Part shown: positions 34,115 through 42,087 of the stretch, one piece after another
Layout of the letters: every line of letters begins with the position of its first letter
How positions within the stretch are numbered: position 1 is the first letter of the stretch
Assembly (NCBI RefSeq): GCF_023716465.1
Contig: NZ_CP092415.1
Coordinates: forward strand, 1,279,501 to 1,343,500
Reading direction: 5' to 3'
Source of the DNA: Flagellimonas marinaquae
GTDB taxonomy: Bacteria; Bacteroidota; Bacteroidia; Flavobacteriales; Flavobacteriaceae
DNA length: 64,000 nt
The notes under the pieces: model-generated
Told to the model about the DNA's origin: nothing
What the model saw: the letters and a program-made list of their open reading frames with translations, nothing else
The model's database searches: none
Position numbers and translations under genes: made by a program

Positions 34115-36823
34115 TTAAAGCTTATACGAAATCTTAAACATCACAATCCTTGGCATAATGGCAGTGAATTGATCGCTGATCAAAAAATCCGAAAAAGAGT
34201 TCTGCCTTTTGAACCGCACATCAAAAAGGTTTTGAACGGAGACTTCGAAACCCCAAGGACTGTCTTCCTTTTGATAAAACAGCGATGCGTTGGCTACATC
34301 AAAAACATTGGTCAGGTTTTGTCCCTCATTAGTGTATTCCGTTCGCTCATAATCACCCTTCAAATGAAAATCATTGAGAAACACATAATCCAGATTTGCA
34401 AAGATGCTCGAATTGGTAAAGGTGTTTTTATTAGTGGGTGTGGTATAAACCGATGGGTTGTGCGTGTAACCCAGCTCAATATTGGGCCATTTATCGAAAA
34501 GGGTCTCCACCTTACCTGTGGCAGAAATAGAACGGGACAGGTTTTTGGACACATTGTTGTTCACCAACTGGAAAAACTCGTTATAGCTTCCCCTACTTTC
34601 TACGCTAACTTTCATCTTGTTGATTCGCTTTCCAAATCTAAAATTGGCATTTAAGGAGTTTTCGGGCTGGTTGAACAGGGTGTAGGTTACAAATTGATTG
34701 ATGCCGTCCAATACTGTGGTGTTCTTTACACTTTGTGTTCTTTTATTATAGGTCAAACCAACATTCAGATTTAAACCTCGGAATAGACTGAACTTATAAT
34801 AGGTCAAGGAATAGGAATGGTTTCTTCCATTTTGTAAATCGGGCGTCCCCAACCCCACCGAATTGAAGGATCTCAGCATAAAATTAGTGCCCAACTGGTC
34901 AATGGTCGGGAATTGCATCCGCTGCCGGTATCGGAATCGTATTTTTTCACTACTATTGAACTCCGCCTCTGCATCAAAAGCCGGCAGCAGAACTTGGGTG
35001 CTATTGTTTACCGAAAGCCTGTCTTGCTCATTGTCCCAATTGTAATTGTGATAAAATAGTCCTGATTTCACCGTAAAAATACCTGCTAAAAATTTATATT
35101 CCAGCCCCAGAAATGTGTCATTGAACCGATAATCAATATGGTTTCCAAAGCCATTTTCTGAAAAATCATTGATACTTCCATTGGTGAGTTGTTGTATTTC
35201 ACCACTTGTGAAATCATCGAACCGTAAATTGGTGCCGAAGGTGGTATAGATGTGGTTGAAATTGTTGAGCACCCAATAATCCTTCAATACTAAATCAAAG
35301 GATGTGGTCCGGGTCTCTTTCTTCTGAAAAACTTGATAGGAATCGTTTTCTTCCAGAGGAATCAAATCTTGCAGAAAAACTTGGTCCGTTTCCCAAGTAT
35401 TCTCCGGAGTGCTTTTTTGAAATGCCATAGAACCCTCCAAACTCAGGGTTTGAGCTCTTGAAAAACGCTTGCTGTATTCAACATCCTGCTTAAGTTCCAG
35501 TGCGGAAATATTTTGCAGGGTGTTGAAAAAAGTACTTCGATCGTCACTCTGAGTCAAAATGATGCCATCGCCCTTGTTTTTGGTGAATTTTGCAAACGAA
35601 TTCAGGGTTACATTCTCATCGCTGTTGGGTTCGTGTTCCACCGTTGCCTTCCCGATCAAAAAGAAATTGTCGTAATTGTTGCGTTCCGTTCTGTCTTCGT
35701 CCAAGAATCCATCGGAGTTGTTGTAAATGTTCAGGGTGTTGGATTCCGTTTCGGTATCGCTGCTGTTGGCAATTACATAACTGTTGATGTCCGTTTTGGG
35801 CGAGACCGTTTGCCTAAGATTGAATGCCCCAAAGCGATTGGTGTTCGCCCTGAAATCGGTGTTGTTCAAAAATTGGGAGAAATCGTCTCGGCTCAGGGAA
35901 AAATAGCCGCCAATATCGTCCATAAGCTTGCCAAATCCCCCATTGAACTCCAAATAATCGGAAAAGGAGAAACTTTTGACCCCAATATTGTTCAAGTCCC
36001 CAATAAAATTGATGTTGGTGTTGGGGCTATAATAAAATAGATTGGGATGCACCAAGTAACGGTCTTTGATTCCGCCACCTGCTTCCATATCGCCAAAAGC
36101 GAATTTCTTTTTGTCCTCTTTTAGTTTGATGTTGAGCGCCAGTTCATCGGAATCCTGCAGTCCTTTGAGAAATCCGATTTTATTATAATTGTCTAGCACT
36201 TGAACTTGATCTACGGCATCGGCAGGAATATTGTTTACGGCCAACTTGCTATTGCCCGTAAAAAAAGTCTTGTCCTCCACCAGTACCTTGGTTACTTTTT
36301 TGCCTTGGGCGGTCACATTGCCTTCTCGGTCCACCTCAATGCCGGGTAGCTTTTTAAGTACTTCACGCAGTTTACGTTCCTCTCCGGTAACAAAAGCATC
36401 TGTTTGGTAGGTTATGGTGTCCTCTTTTACTTCTATTGGAATTTTGTATTCCAAGACCACCTCATCGAGGTCGTTGGTTTTGGGCACCATTTTCAAATCT
36501 TTTATTTCATCTTGTATTGCGGTATAATCAAACGAGAGTTTTTGGTAGCCGAGGTAGCTCACCTCAATGGAGTAGGCCACCTCTTTTTCCAAGCGCAGCA
36601 CATACTCACCCTTATCGTTGGTAATGGCAAACTGGATACGCTCACCATCATTTTTGGGGAAGGCCAAGATGTTGGCGTCGATCATTGGTTCGTTGGTGGA
36701 GCTGTCCAATACAACGCCACTTAAAACCACATTTTGTGCGAACACATTTGTTATGCCAAAAAAAAGAATGCCTATCTTAAAAAGGCATTTTTTTATTAAA
36801 ACCGAAACTTTGATACTATGCAA
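34115..36823 (-). CDS. TonB-dependent receptor-like outer-membrane barrel with carboxypeptidase-like N-domain
   Basis: 902 residues. Signal peptide (LFKIGILFFGITNVFAQ), CarboxypepD_reg-like domain (VVLSGVVLDSSTNEPMIDAN), plug-like region (LREVLKKLPGIEVDREGNVT, VNNIPADAVDQVQVLDNYNK) and a large outer-membrane beta-barrel ending MPRIVMFKISYKL. It belongs to the group often annotated as 'outer membrane beta-barrel family protein', which is repeatedly found beside GLPGLI genes. It lies 46 bases after the GLPGLI gene and is the last gene of the module; it presumably moves a substrate across the outer membrane. Substrate unknown; the small peptides upstream are candidates. Confidence 0.85.
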   Translation of the reverse strand: MHSIKVSVLIKKCLFKIGILFFGITNVFAQNVVLSGVVLDSSTNEPMIDANILAFPKNDGERIQFAITNDKGEYVLRLEKEVAYSIEVSYLGYQKLSFDYTAIQDEIKDLKMVPKTNDLDEVVLEYKIPIEVKEDTITYQTDAFVTGEERKLREVLKKLPGIEVDREGNVTAQGKKVTKVLVEDKTFFTGNSKLAVNNIPADAVDQVQVLDNYNKIGFLKGLQDSDELALNIKLKEDKKKFAFGDMEAGGGIKDRYLVHPNLFYYSPNTNINFIGDLNNIGVKSFSFSDYLEFNGGFGKLMDDIGGYFSLSRDDFSQFLNNTDFRANTNRFGAFNLRQTVSPKTDINSYVIANSSDTETESNTLNIYNNSDGFLDEDRTERNNYDNFFLIGKATVEHEPNSDENVTLNSFAKFTKNKGDGIILTQSDDRSTFFNTLQNISALELKQDVEYSKRFSRAQTLSLEGSMAFQKSTPENTWETDQVFLQDLIPLEENDSYQVFQKKETRTTSFDLVLKDYWVLNNFNHIYTTFGTNLRFDDFTSGEIQQLTNGSINDFSENGFGNHIDYRFNDTFLGLEYKFLAGIFTVKSGLFYHNYNWDNEQDRLSVNNSTQVLLPAFDAEAEFNSSEKIRFRYRQRMQFPTIDQLGTNFMLRSFNSVGLGTPDLQNGRNHSYSLTYYKFSLFRGLNLNVGLTYNKRTQSVKNTTVLDGINQFVTYTLFNQPENSLNANFRFGKRINKMKVSVESRGSYNEFFQLVNNNVSKNLSRSISATGKVETLFDKWPNIELGYTHNPSVYTTPTNKNTFTNSSIFANLDYVFLNDFHLKGDYERTEYTNEGQNLTNVFDVANASLFYQKEDSPWGFEVSVQNLFDVRFKRQNSFSDFLISDQFTAIMPRIVMFKISYKL

Positions 36824-36869
36824 TCCGTATAATTCTAAATAATATTAATTAAAAAATTATCTTTCTCTA

Positions 36870-37574
36870 CTATCGCTTAAATTTCTCTCGTAATTTATCA
36901 AATTCTTCTTGCGTGATTATGACTCCTGTATTAAGTTTAACTATGTTATAATCAGATTGGTTCAATAAAATTTCTGTAGCACTGTACGTGCGCTTGTCAT
37001 CCGTCAATTCCAAAATTAATCCTGGTAGACCAAAAAAACCGGATGGGCCGAACATATATGGAATTTCTGGGCAGTACCATGCGATTACATTTTTTTCAAA
37101 ACTTCCAGCATCATTTTCAATTGAGTAGCGGGTGGTCGCCTTGTAGCATTTATATTTTCCAATCATTTTTGAGCTTTTGGACAGTTCCCAATTAGGTTTG
37201 TCAATCGGAATAAGAAAAGTTTCTCCATAAGCCACTTCTTGTTTTAAAAACTCCTCAGTTTCCAAGTTGTAATAGAACTTTTTCGTACCCCCCAACATTA
37301 CTTTGGCAATCTTGGCTTGAAAATCATTGGTGCCCATCCTATCCTTTATTTCAAAAAAAGCCTCTCCTCTATTGAAGGTTAATTCAAAATCCATAGGGTT
37401 ATTTTTGATGGCTTTATTCATCGCATTATATTGTTGGTTTACCGTTTCTGATTTTTCATTTAATCTGAAGGTCGAAGAGGCTTGATATGTAATCTTACCT
37501 GTTTGTGCTTTTGTAGAAAGCACCATTGTTAAAAAAAGTAATCCAAATAACTTGATATTAGGTATTGTTTTCAT
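36870..37574 (-). CDS. GLPGLI-family protein
   Basis: 234 residues with a signal peptide (LFGLLFLTMVLSTKAQTG). The name motif is present as FFGLPGLILELTD, preceded by IAWYCPEIPYMFGPSG, as in the GLPGLI family (TIGR01200) of Bacteroidota. Function is unknown; these proteins are predicted periplasmic and often paired with the barrel type found downstream here. A stem-loop at 37600-37625 separates it from the upstream peptide genes. Its DNA looks A/T-richer than the flanking gpsA and glpD genes. Confidence 0.85.
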   Translation of the reverse strand: MKTIPNIKLFGLLFLTMVLSTKAQTGKITYQASSTFRLNEKSETVNQQYNAMNKAIKNNPMDFELTFNRGEAFFEIKDRMGTNDFQAKIAKVMLGGTKKFYYNLETEEFLKQEVAYGETFLIPIDKPNWELSKSSKMIGKYKCYKATTRYSIENDAGSFEKNVIAWYCPEIPYMFGPSGFFGLPGLILELTDDKRTYSATEILLNQSDYNIVKLNTGVIITQEEFDKLREKFKR

Positions 37575-37599
37575 ACTTAATTTTAAAAAAATTAAACAT

Positions 37600-37625
37600 A
37601 GGACAACCTTTTGAAAGGTTGTCCT
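37600..37625 (-). terminator. Intercistronic stem-loop between peptide genes and GLPGLI gene
   Basis: AGGACAACCTTT (37600-37611) and AAAGGTTGTCCT (37614-37625) are exact reverse complements. On the minus strand ATGTTTAATTTTTTT follows: U-rich but not immediately, so it may be a leaky terminator or an mRNA-stabilising hairpin. It would give more peptide mRNA than receptor mRNA. Confidence 0.65.
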
Positions 37626-37638
37626 GTCAGATATTTTC

Positions 37639-37836
37639 TCACATTAAATCAGCTTCGCACCATTCTTGAATAATTCCAGACATATGGTAGGCATCTGCAT
37701 GGCTCATCCCCGCTCCTTGAAGTTCATTGTGCACATCAATTGCTAGAATTTCACATTTACTAAGCTGCAACGGAGACATAGATAATAAGGCTACACTGAA
37801 CACCAGTGCCCCGATTTTAATTTTTATATTTTTCAT
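37639..37836 (-). CDS. Small secreted Cys/His peptide, paralogue 2
   Basis: 65 residues from MKNIKIKIGALVFSVALLSM (37836); a longer in-frame start at 37884 overlaps the upstream gene. A hydrophobic signal segment is followed directly by a block starting QLSKCEILAIDVHNELQ and ending IIQEWCE. Over 38 aligned positions it is identical to paralogue 1 at 28. Conserved positions form C-x7-H-x9-H-x-D-x2-H-x8-C, compatible with a disulfide-closed helical hairpin or a metal site. No family recognised. It lies 25 bases after paralogue 1. Confidence 0.7.
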   Translation of the reverse strand: MKNIKIKIGALVFSVALLSMSPLQLSKCEILAIDVHNELQGAGMSHADAYHMSGIIQEWCEADLM

Positions 37837-37861
37837 AATAATGGATTTTAGAATTAGTTTT

Positions 37862-38071
37862 TTAGAAAGAAGCTCCCCATTCACACCATTCCAATGCTAT
37901 CCCAGATATGTGATATGCATCAGCATGCGAATAACCAGCTTCTTGTAAAGATTCGTGAATATTAATTGCCGCAATTTCACATTTACTTAACTGCGGTACG
38001 TTGGTTGCCCGACCTAAAAACAACCCTGAACCAATAAAAAACATAATCATTAAAAAAATTGCTTTTTTCAT
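37862..38071 (-). CDS. Small secreted Cys/His peptide, paralogue 1
   Basis: 69 residues from MKKAIFLMIMFFIGSGLFLG (38071); an upstream ATG at 38149 would add a non-signal-like extension. The signal segment is followed by QLSKCEIAAINIHESLQEAG, SHADAYH and IALEWCEWGASF. It shares the C-x7-H-x9-H-x-D-x2-H-x8-C pattern with its tandem copy. First gene of the module leading to the GLPGLI protein and the barrel receptor. Function unknown; no modification enzyme or dedicated ABC exporter is seen nearby. Confidence 0.7.
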   Translation of the reverse strand: MKKAIFLMIMFFIGSGLFLGRATNVPQLSKCEIAAINIHESLQEAGYSHADAYHISGIALEWCEWGASF

Positions 38072-38359
38072 TTTCAAAAAAATTAAGTAGGTTAAAAAAT
38101 CAGTTTTACTTACTTCAAGATTTGCGCAAAAATGTAAGATTGGTGTCAAGCTATGTAAATATTATCTTTCAAAATCCTCTAAATCAATGGGCGCCCCTTT
38201 TGAGTTGACAGATAGCTGTTTTGAATTGATGAATTGATAATTTTCAGTGTTCTTCGAAAGAAAAATCGTGTGGAGAACTGGAAATCAACAAAATCCTATA
38301 AATTTTCCTCGAATTGATAGGTTTTGGCAAAGAAAAATATAATTAAAGAAGAAGTTGGA
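38072..38359. other. Upstream region of the peptide module
   Basis: 288 A/T-rich bases between the glpD stop and the first peptide gene. On the minus strand there is a TACATTTTTG-like stretch beside a TTTGCGCAAA palindrome near 38120-38135, a possible promoter/operator about 60 bases before the ATG. The right copy of the flanking direct repeat begins at 38348. Confidence 0.5.
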
Positions 38360-38364
38360 TTAAT
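38348..38364 (+). repeat. Direct repeat flanking the peptide/receptor module (right copy)
   Basis: 17 bases overlapping the glpD stop codon, matching 34098-34114 except at two positions; identical 12-base core at 38350-38361. Confidence 0.5.
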
Positions 38365-40027
38365 CCCGCTCCAAAGAAAAATCGGAATGCTCCTTTAACT
38401 GGGCATCCAATTCGGTTGAAAAAGCCGCCATTGCCTCTTTTGAATAGTTGTAGGCTTTCTGGAATTCTTCGAACACCGGCTCCTTGTATTTCCGAACACT
38501 ATCAATATCAAAATAAAGCCTGCCCGTTCTCCGAATGAAAAAATCCAAGGGATTCAATGCTTTTTCGTAGGCAATGGCAAATTGTACTTCTGCCCGAATC
38601 ATGTTTTCTTGGGGGTCGTTTCCCTTAATCTTAGCATATAATTCCAAAATAGTTTCTGCCTGCTTACCATAGGTGGTTACTAAATACCAAGCTTCGTACT
38701 TTGTAAAACCATCCCCTTGAAGCCGCTCTTGAAGTTCGGCAATGTATTTTTTTACATGTTTGAACTTTTTAAAGTCGTTTCCACAAAGTGGAATCTTATC
38801 CGTGGTACACGCTTTGAGTTCCACTCCATAATCTTCTTCCATTTTTTGGGAAATACGGTTCACGGTGCGCTCGGCCATTTTTCGATAGCCCGTAAGTTTA
38901 CCTCCGGCAATACTCACTAATCCAGATTCAGAGGTGAAAATTTCATCTTTTCGGGATAATTCAGAAGCGGATTTGCCCTCTTCGTGAATCAAGGGGCGTA
39001 GTCCAGCCCATGAAGAAATAATATCATCCAGTTCCAGTTGAATGTCGGGGAACATATGGTTAACGGCAGAAATCAAATAAATGGCATCGGCCAATTCTGT
39101 GGTCACATGGTCCTTGTCCGAATTATAATTGGTGTCTGTCGTCCCAATATAGGTAACCTTGCCACGTGGAATGGCAAACATCATCCGCCCATCGGGAATA
39201 TCAAAATAAACGGATTGCTTCACGGGAAGTTTTTCCTTCGGAAATACCAAATGGACACCCTTGGTCAAGTGCAAACGCTTGCCTTTTTTGGATTGGTTCA
39301 CACTACGCAGCTCATCCACCCAGGGACCTGCCGCATTGATCACATATTTTGATGAAATCTTGTACTCGTCTCCAAACACTTCGTCCGTAAACTTGACCCC
39401 TGCTACCTTTTCATCGTCATACAGAAAATCGGTGACCTTGGTATAATTGAATATCCGCGTACCAAATTGAAGGCTTGTTTTTAGGTTTTCCAAAGTAAGT
39501 CTCGCATCATCGGTGCGGTACTCTGCATAGTATCCTGCACCGTTCAAAATCTTTTTGGGCAAAAGGGGCTCCAGTTTCATGGCCTCCTTCTTCTCCAGCA
39601 TCTGGCGTTTATCGTCCCCCGAAACCTGCGCCAGAATATCGTAGACTTTTAAACCAATGGAAGTCAACCATTTTCCGTAGGAACCACCCTCGATCAAAGG
39701 GAGCAACATTTTTTCGGGAATCACCAAATGCGGGGCCAATTTATGTACGATGGCCCGTTCGGAACCTACTTCTTTTACCAACCAAAAATCAAATTGTTTT
39801 AAATAGCGTAGTCCGCCGTGGATCAGTTTAGTGGATTTGCTACTGGTACCAGAGGCAAAATCACCTTTTTCAAGCAGTAAGACTTTCATTCCTCTGGAAG
39901 AAGCATCCAAAGCAATACCGGCACCGGTAATACCGCCGCCGATAACCACAAGGTCATACAAATCCCTATCAATATTTTGGAGGGCCTCTCTTCTATTCAC
40001 ATTTGAAAAATCGATGTTCCCTCCCAT
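38360..40027 (-). CDS. glpD: FAD-dependent glycerol-3-phosphate dehydrogenase
   Basis: 555 residues. It oxidises glycerol-3-phosphate to dihydroxyacetone phosphate at the inner membrane and passes electrons to quinone. FAD loop DLVVIGGGITGAGIALDASS (about 24-43), KSTKLIHGGLRYLKQFDFWL, PRGKVTYIGTTDTNYNSDKD and SIAGGKLTGYRKMAERTV are family hallmarks. It lies 6 bases after the ABM-domain gene, forming a three-gene unit with it and the 118-residue protein. No glycerol kinase or facilitator in the window. Confidence 0.95.
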   Translation of the reverse strand: MGGNIDFSNVNRREALQNIDRDLYDLVVIGGGITGAGIALDASSRGMKVLLLEKGDFASGTSSKSTKLIHGGLRYLKQFDFWLVKEVGSERAIVHKLAPHLVIPEKMLLPLIEGGSYGKWLTSIGLKVYDILAQVSGDDKRQMLEKKEAMKLEPLLPKKILNGAGYYAEYRTDDARLTLENLKTSLQFGTRIFNYTKVTDFLYDDEKVAGVKFTDEVFGDEYKISSKYVINAAGPWVDELRSVNQSKKGKRLHLTKGVHLVFPKEKLPVKQSVYFDIPDGRMMFAIPRGKVTYIGTTDTNYNSDKDHVTTELADAIYLISAVNHMFPDIQLELDDIISSWAGLRPLIHEEGKSASELSRKDEIFTSESGLVSIAGGKLTGYRKMAERTVNRISQKMEEDYGVELKACTTDKIPLCGNDFKKFKHVKKYIAELQERLQGDGFTKYEAWYLVTTYGKQAETILELYAKIKGNDPQENMIRAEVQFAIAYEKALNPLDFFIRRTGRLYFDIDSVRKYKEPVFEEFQKAYNYSKEAMAAFSTELDAQLKEHSDFSLERD

Positions 40028-40033
40028 AAAATT

Positions 40034-40342
40034 TTATTTGTTGAATTCGTATTCACGCTCCACGCGACATATGCGTACTTTGTACCAAGAATACCAGGTT
40101 TCTATTCCTCGTTTTTGAGCTTTTTTATGATCTAGTTGAGATTTCCAGTTGGCAACGGCCTCCAGACTTTCCCAATAACTAACGGCAATGCCCATGCCAT
40201 CCCGGGCACTTTCAAAACCCAAAAACCCTGATTGTTTTCGGGCCAATGCTTCCATTTCTTCAGCCATTTGGCCATATCCATTATCTCCTTCGGTTCTCAG
40301 GTTGGTAAAAATTACAGCGTAATATGGTTTTTTAAGTTCCAT
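40034..40342 (-). CDS. Antibiotic biosynthesis monooxygenase (ABM)-domain protein
   Basis: 102 residues. YAVIFTNLRTEGDNGYGQMA, LARKQSGFLGFESARDGMGI and VSYWESLEAVANWKSQLDHK match the dimeric alpha-beta ABM fold, which includes heme-degrading and quinone monooxygenases as well as proteins of unknown role. Its start abuts the stop of the upstream gene; glpD follows 6 bases on. Catalytic activity not predictable. Confidence 0.82.
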   Translation of the reverse strand: MELKKPYYAVIFTNLRTEGDNGYGQMAEEMEALARKQSGFLGFESARDGMGIAVSYWESLEAVANWKSQLDHKKAQKRGIETWYSWYKVRICRVEREYEFNK

Positions 40343-40699
40343 TTAAACAATGTACTCCTTTTCCAGAAAATAATTCACCACAGCTTCCTTCATTAACACG
40401 GTCTGCTCCCCTGCTTTTAGCGGTGGTAGTTGTTCCTTTACTTTGTAATGGGGCCATCCATCTTCATCAAAAAAATCAAAATCGTAATAGCCATAAGGTT
40501 CCAAAAGGCGGCAGATAGCAATGTGCATCAGATTGACCTTCTCGTCCTTTTTAAACTTACGATGAAAATCTCCAAGCTCTTGGACCCCTACCAAATAAAC
40601 AATCCCGTCCAACTCCAAAGGGTCACCATCAGAAAACTGTGCAGACAATTTTGCCACCAAAAATTCCCATCGTTCCTTTAATTGTTCGTCTCTTGACAT
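40343..40699 (-). CDS. Conserved protein of unknown function
   Basis: 118 residues, soluble, no signal peptide. Notable stretches: DPLELDGIVYLVGVQELGDF, NLMHIAICRLLEPYGYYDFD and FFDEDGWPHYKV. I recall similar proteins only as uncharacterised in Bacteroidota. First gene of the unit with the ABM-domain gene and glpD, preceded by a perfect -7 box. Confidence 0.7.
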   Translation of the reverse strand: MSRDEQLKERWEFLVAKLSAQFSDGDPLELDGIVYLVGVQELGDFHRKFKKDEKVNLMHIAICRLLEPYGYYDFDFFDEDGWPHYKVKEQLPPLKAGEQTVLMKEAVVNYFLEKEYIV

Positions 40700-40718
40700 C
40701 TGTTTTTGATATGAGTTT

Positions 40719-40726
40719 CAAAGGTA
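40719..40726 (-). promoter_or_regulatory. Possible -7 box (TACCTTTG)
   Basis: Perfect TAnnTTTG, 20 bases before the ATG of the 118-residue protein that heads the glpD unit. No -33 TTG at standard distance. A second perfect box, TATATTTG on the plus strand at 40740-40747, may serve cvpA. Confidence 0.4.
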
Positions 40727-40760
40727 CAAATCAATATTCTATATTTGTTAAAACCCTTGT

Positions 40761-41291
40761 ATGAGCTTTTTGGACATCATCATCGGAATTCTGTTGATCT
40801 GGGGCCTATATAAAGGCTTAAAAAATGGCCTTTTTGTTGAGCTGGCATCCCTGATCGCCCTTATTGCCGGAATCTACGGCGCAATACATTTTTCCCACAT
40901 CACCGGCGATTATTTGGCCGCACAATTTGATTGGAGCGAGCAATACCTAAAAATAGCGGCCTTTTTGATAACCTTTTTTGTCATCATCGTTACAGTAAAC
41001 TTGGCCGGTAAAATATTGACCAAGATTGCCGATTTTGCCATGCTCGGGCTTTTGAACAAAGTCGCAGGCGGTATTTTTGGCGCGTTGAAGGTTGCTGTTA
41101 TTCTAGGCGCTTTCCTTATTTTTTTTGAAAAGCTCACGACTCCTTTGGGCCTAATTAATGAGGAAACCAAAGAAGATTCTGTTTTTTACGAACCGATCAA
41201 AGATTTGGGCGATCTGATCTTCTCCTATGTTTTTGATGACGAAAAAACTATACCTTCCGATAACATTGAAGCCACCGAAGAGATAATATAA
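40761..41291 (+). CDS. CvpA-family inner-membrane protein
   Basis: 176 residues with four hydrophobic helices (LDIIIGILLIWGLYKGLKNG, LASLIALIAGIYGAIHF, IAAFLITFFVIIVTVNLAGK, KVAVILGAFLIFFEKL). CvpA proteins are linked to colicin V production, purine biosynthesis regulation or envelope homeostasis in other bacteria; the molecular role is unclear. Divergent from the 118-residue gene. Confidence 0.85.
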   Translation: MSFLDIIIGILLIWGLYKGLKNGLFVELASLIALIAGIYGAIHFSHITGDYLAAQFDWSEQYLKIAAFLITFFVIIVTVNLAGKILTKIADFAMLGLLNKVAGGIFGALKVAVILGAFLIFFEKLTTPLGLINEETKEDSVFYEPIKDLGDLIFSYVFDDEKTIPSDNIEATEEII

Positions 41292-41469
41292 CCGGCTTTG
41301 GTATAGAATGATAAAAATCACTCCCAAAAAACCCTTTGTTTCCTTTTTCCTGTATTTCAACGTAATAATCTGGCCAAACATGGAAATTTCATGGAATAAG
41401 AAAGGTGCTCCGCTATTTTAGCAATGAGAACACAAGGGAACTTAGAACACTCCCGAAAACACCCCGAAA

Positions 41470-41982
41470 ATGAAAAAATTATATGGCACTTTGCTGGCCG
41501 TAGCGCTTGCTCTTGCCCTGACCACTTGTAGCACTACACCCGCGCAAGAAGATGAATTGGGATATACTGAAGCTACTCTTGGAAATGAAAAACAAACAGT
41601 TGACCCGGCTAAAATGGAGGAAGATTTGTTAGGTTTGGTCAACGAACATCGCAAATCGAAAGGGTTAAGCTCACTATCCAAAAGTGCTCCCTCCTATAAA
41701 TATGCCGAAGAACATAACGATTACATGATTTCGCGCAATGCCCTTAGTCACGATAATTTTGATTCGAGAGCATCAAAAATAGCAGCAGAAACCGATGCTA
41801 TCAGTGTCTCGGAAAATGTAGCAAGATACTATACCTCGGCGGCCAAAACTTTAGAGGGTTGGATAGAAAGCTCCTCTCATAAAGCTGCCATGGAAGGCGA
41901 TTTTACCCATACTACACTTAGTGTACAACTAGATAAAGAGGGGAGACCGTACTACACCCAGATTTTCTTAAAGGTTGAATAG
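41470..41982 (+). CDS. CAP/SCP-domain lipoprotein
   Basis: 170 residues; lipobox LALTTCS. CAP-superfamily motifs LLGLVNEHRKSKGLSSL, NALSHDNFDSRA (His), ISVSENVARYY (Glu) and WIESSSHKAAMEGDFTHT (His). Bacterial CAP (YkwD-like) proteins are secreted or envelope proteins of mostly unknown function. Followed by a terminator. Confidence 0.85.
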   Translation: MKKLYGTLLAVALALALTTCSTTPAQEDELGYTEATLGNEKQTVDPAKMEEDLLGLVNEHRKSKGLSSLSKSAPSYKYAEEHNDYMISRNALSHDNFDSRASKIAAETDAISVSENVARYYTSAAKTLEGWIESSSHKAAMEGDFTHTTLSVQLDKEGRPYYTQIFLKVE

Positions 41983-42004
41983 GTTTTTCGAGTAAAAGTA
42001 TATC

Positions 42005-42032
42005 AAGACCCGTCGTTAAGCGGGTCTTTTTT
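42005..42032 (+). terminator. Intrinsic terminator after the CAP gene
   Basis: AAGACCCG (42005-42012), 8-base loop, CGGGTCTT (42021-42028), then a run of Ts. Confidence 0.85.
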
Positions 42033-42087
42033 GTTAATCGCTATGTTGCCAGCAAGGATTTTTTTACCTTTCGTAAAATCTTTGAAA

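Noticed and set aside
35513..36040. 175-codon antisense frame in the barrel receptor gene
   Set aside because: Lies entirely inside a well-supported 902-residue gene and has no domain.
37639..38071. Classical RiPP cluster
   Set aside because: Two small precursors are present but no recognisable modifying enzyme, leader peptidase or ABC exporter; the peptides carry Sec-like signals instead.
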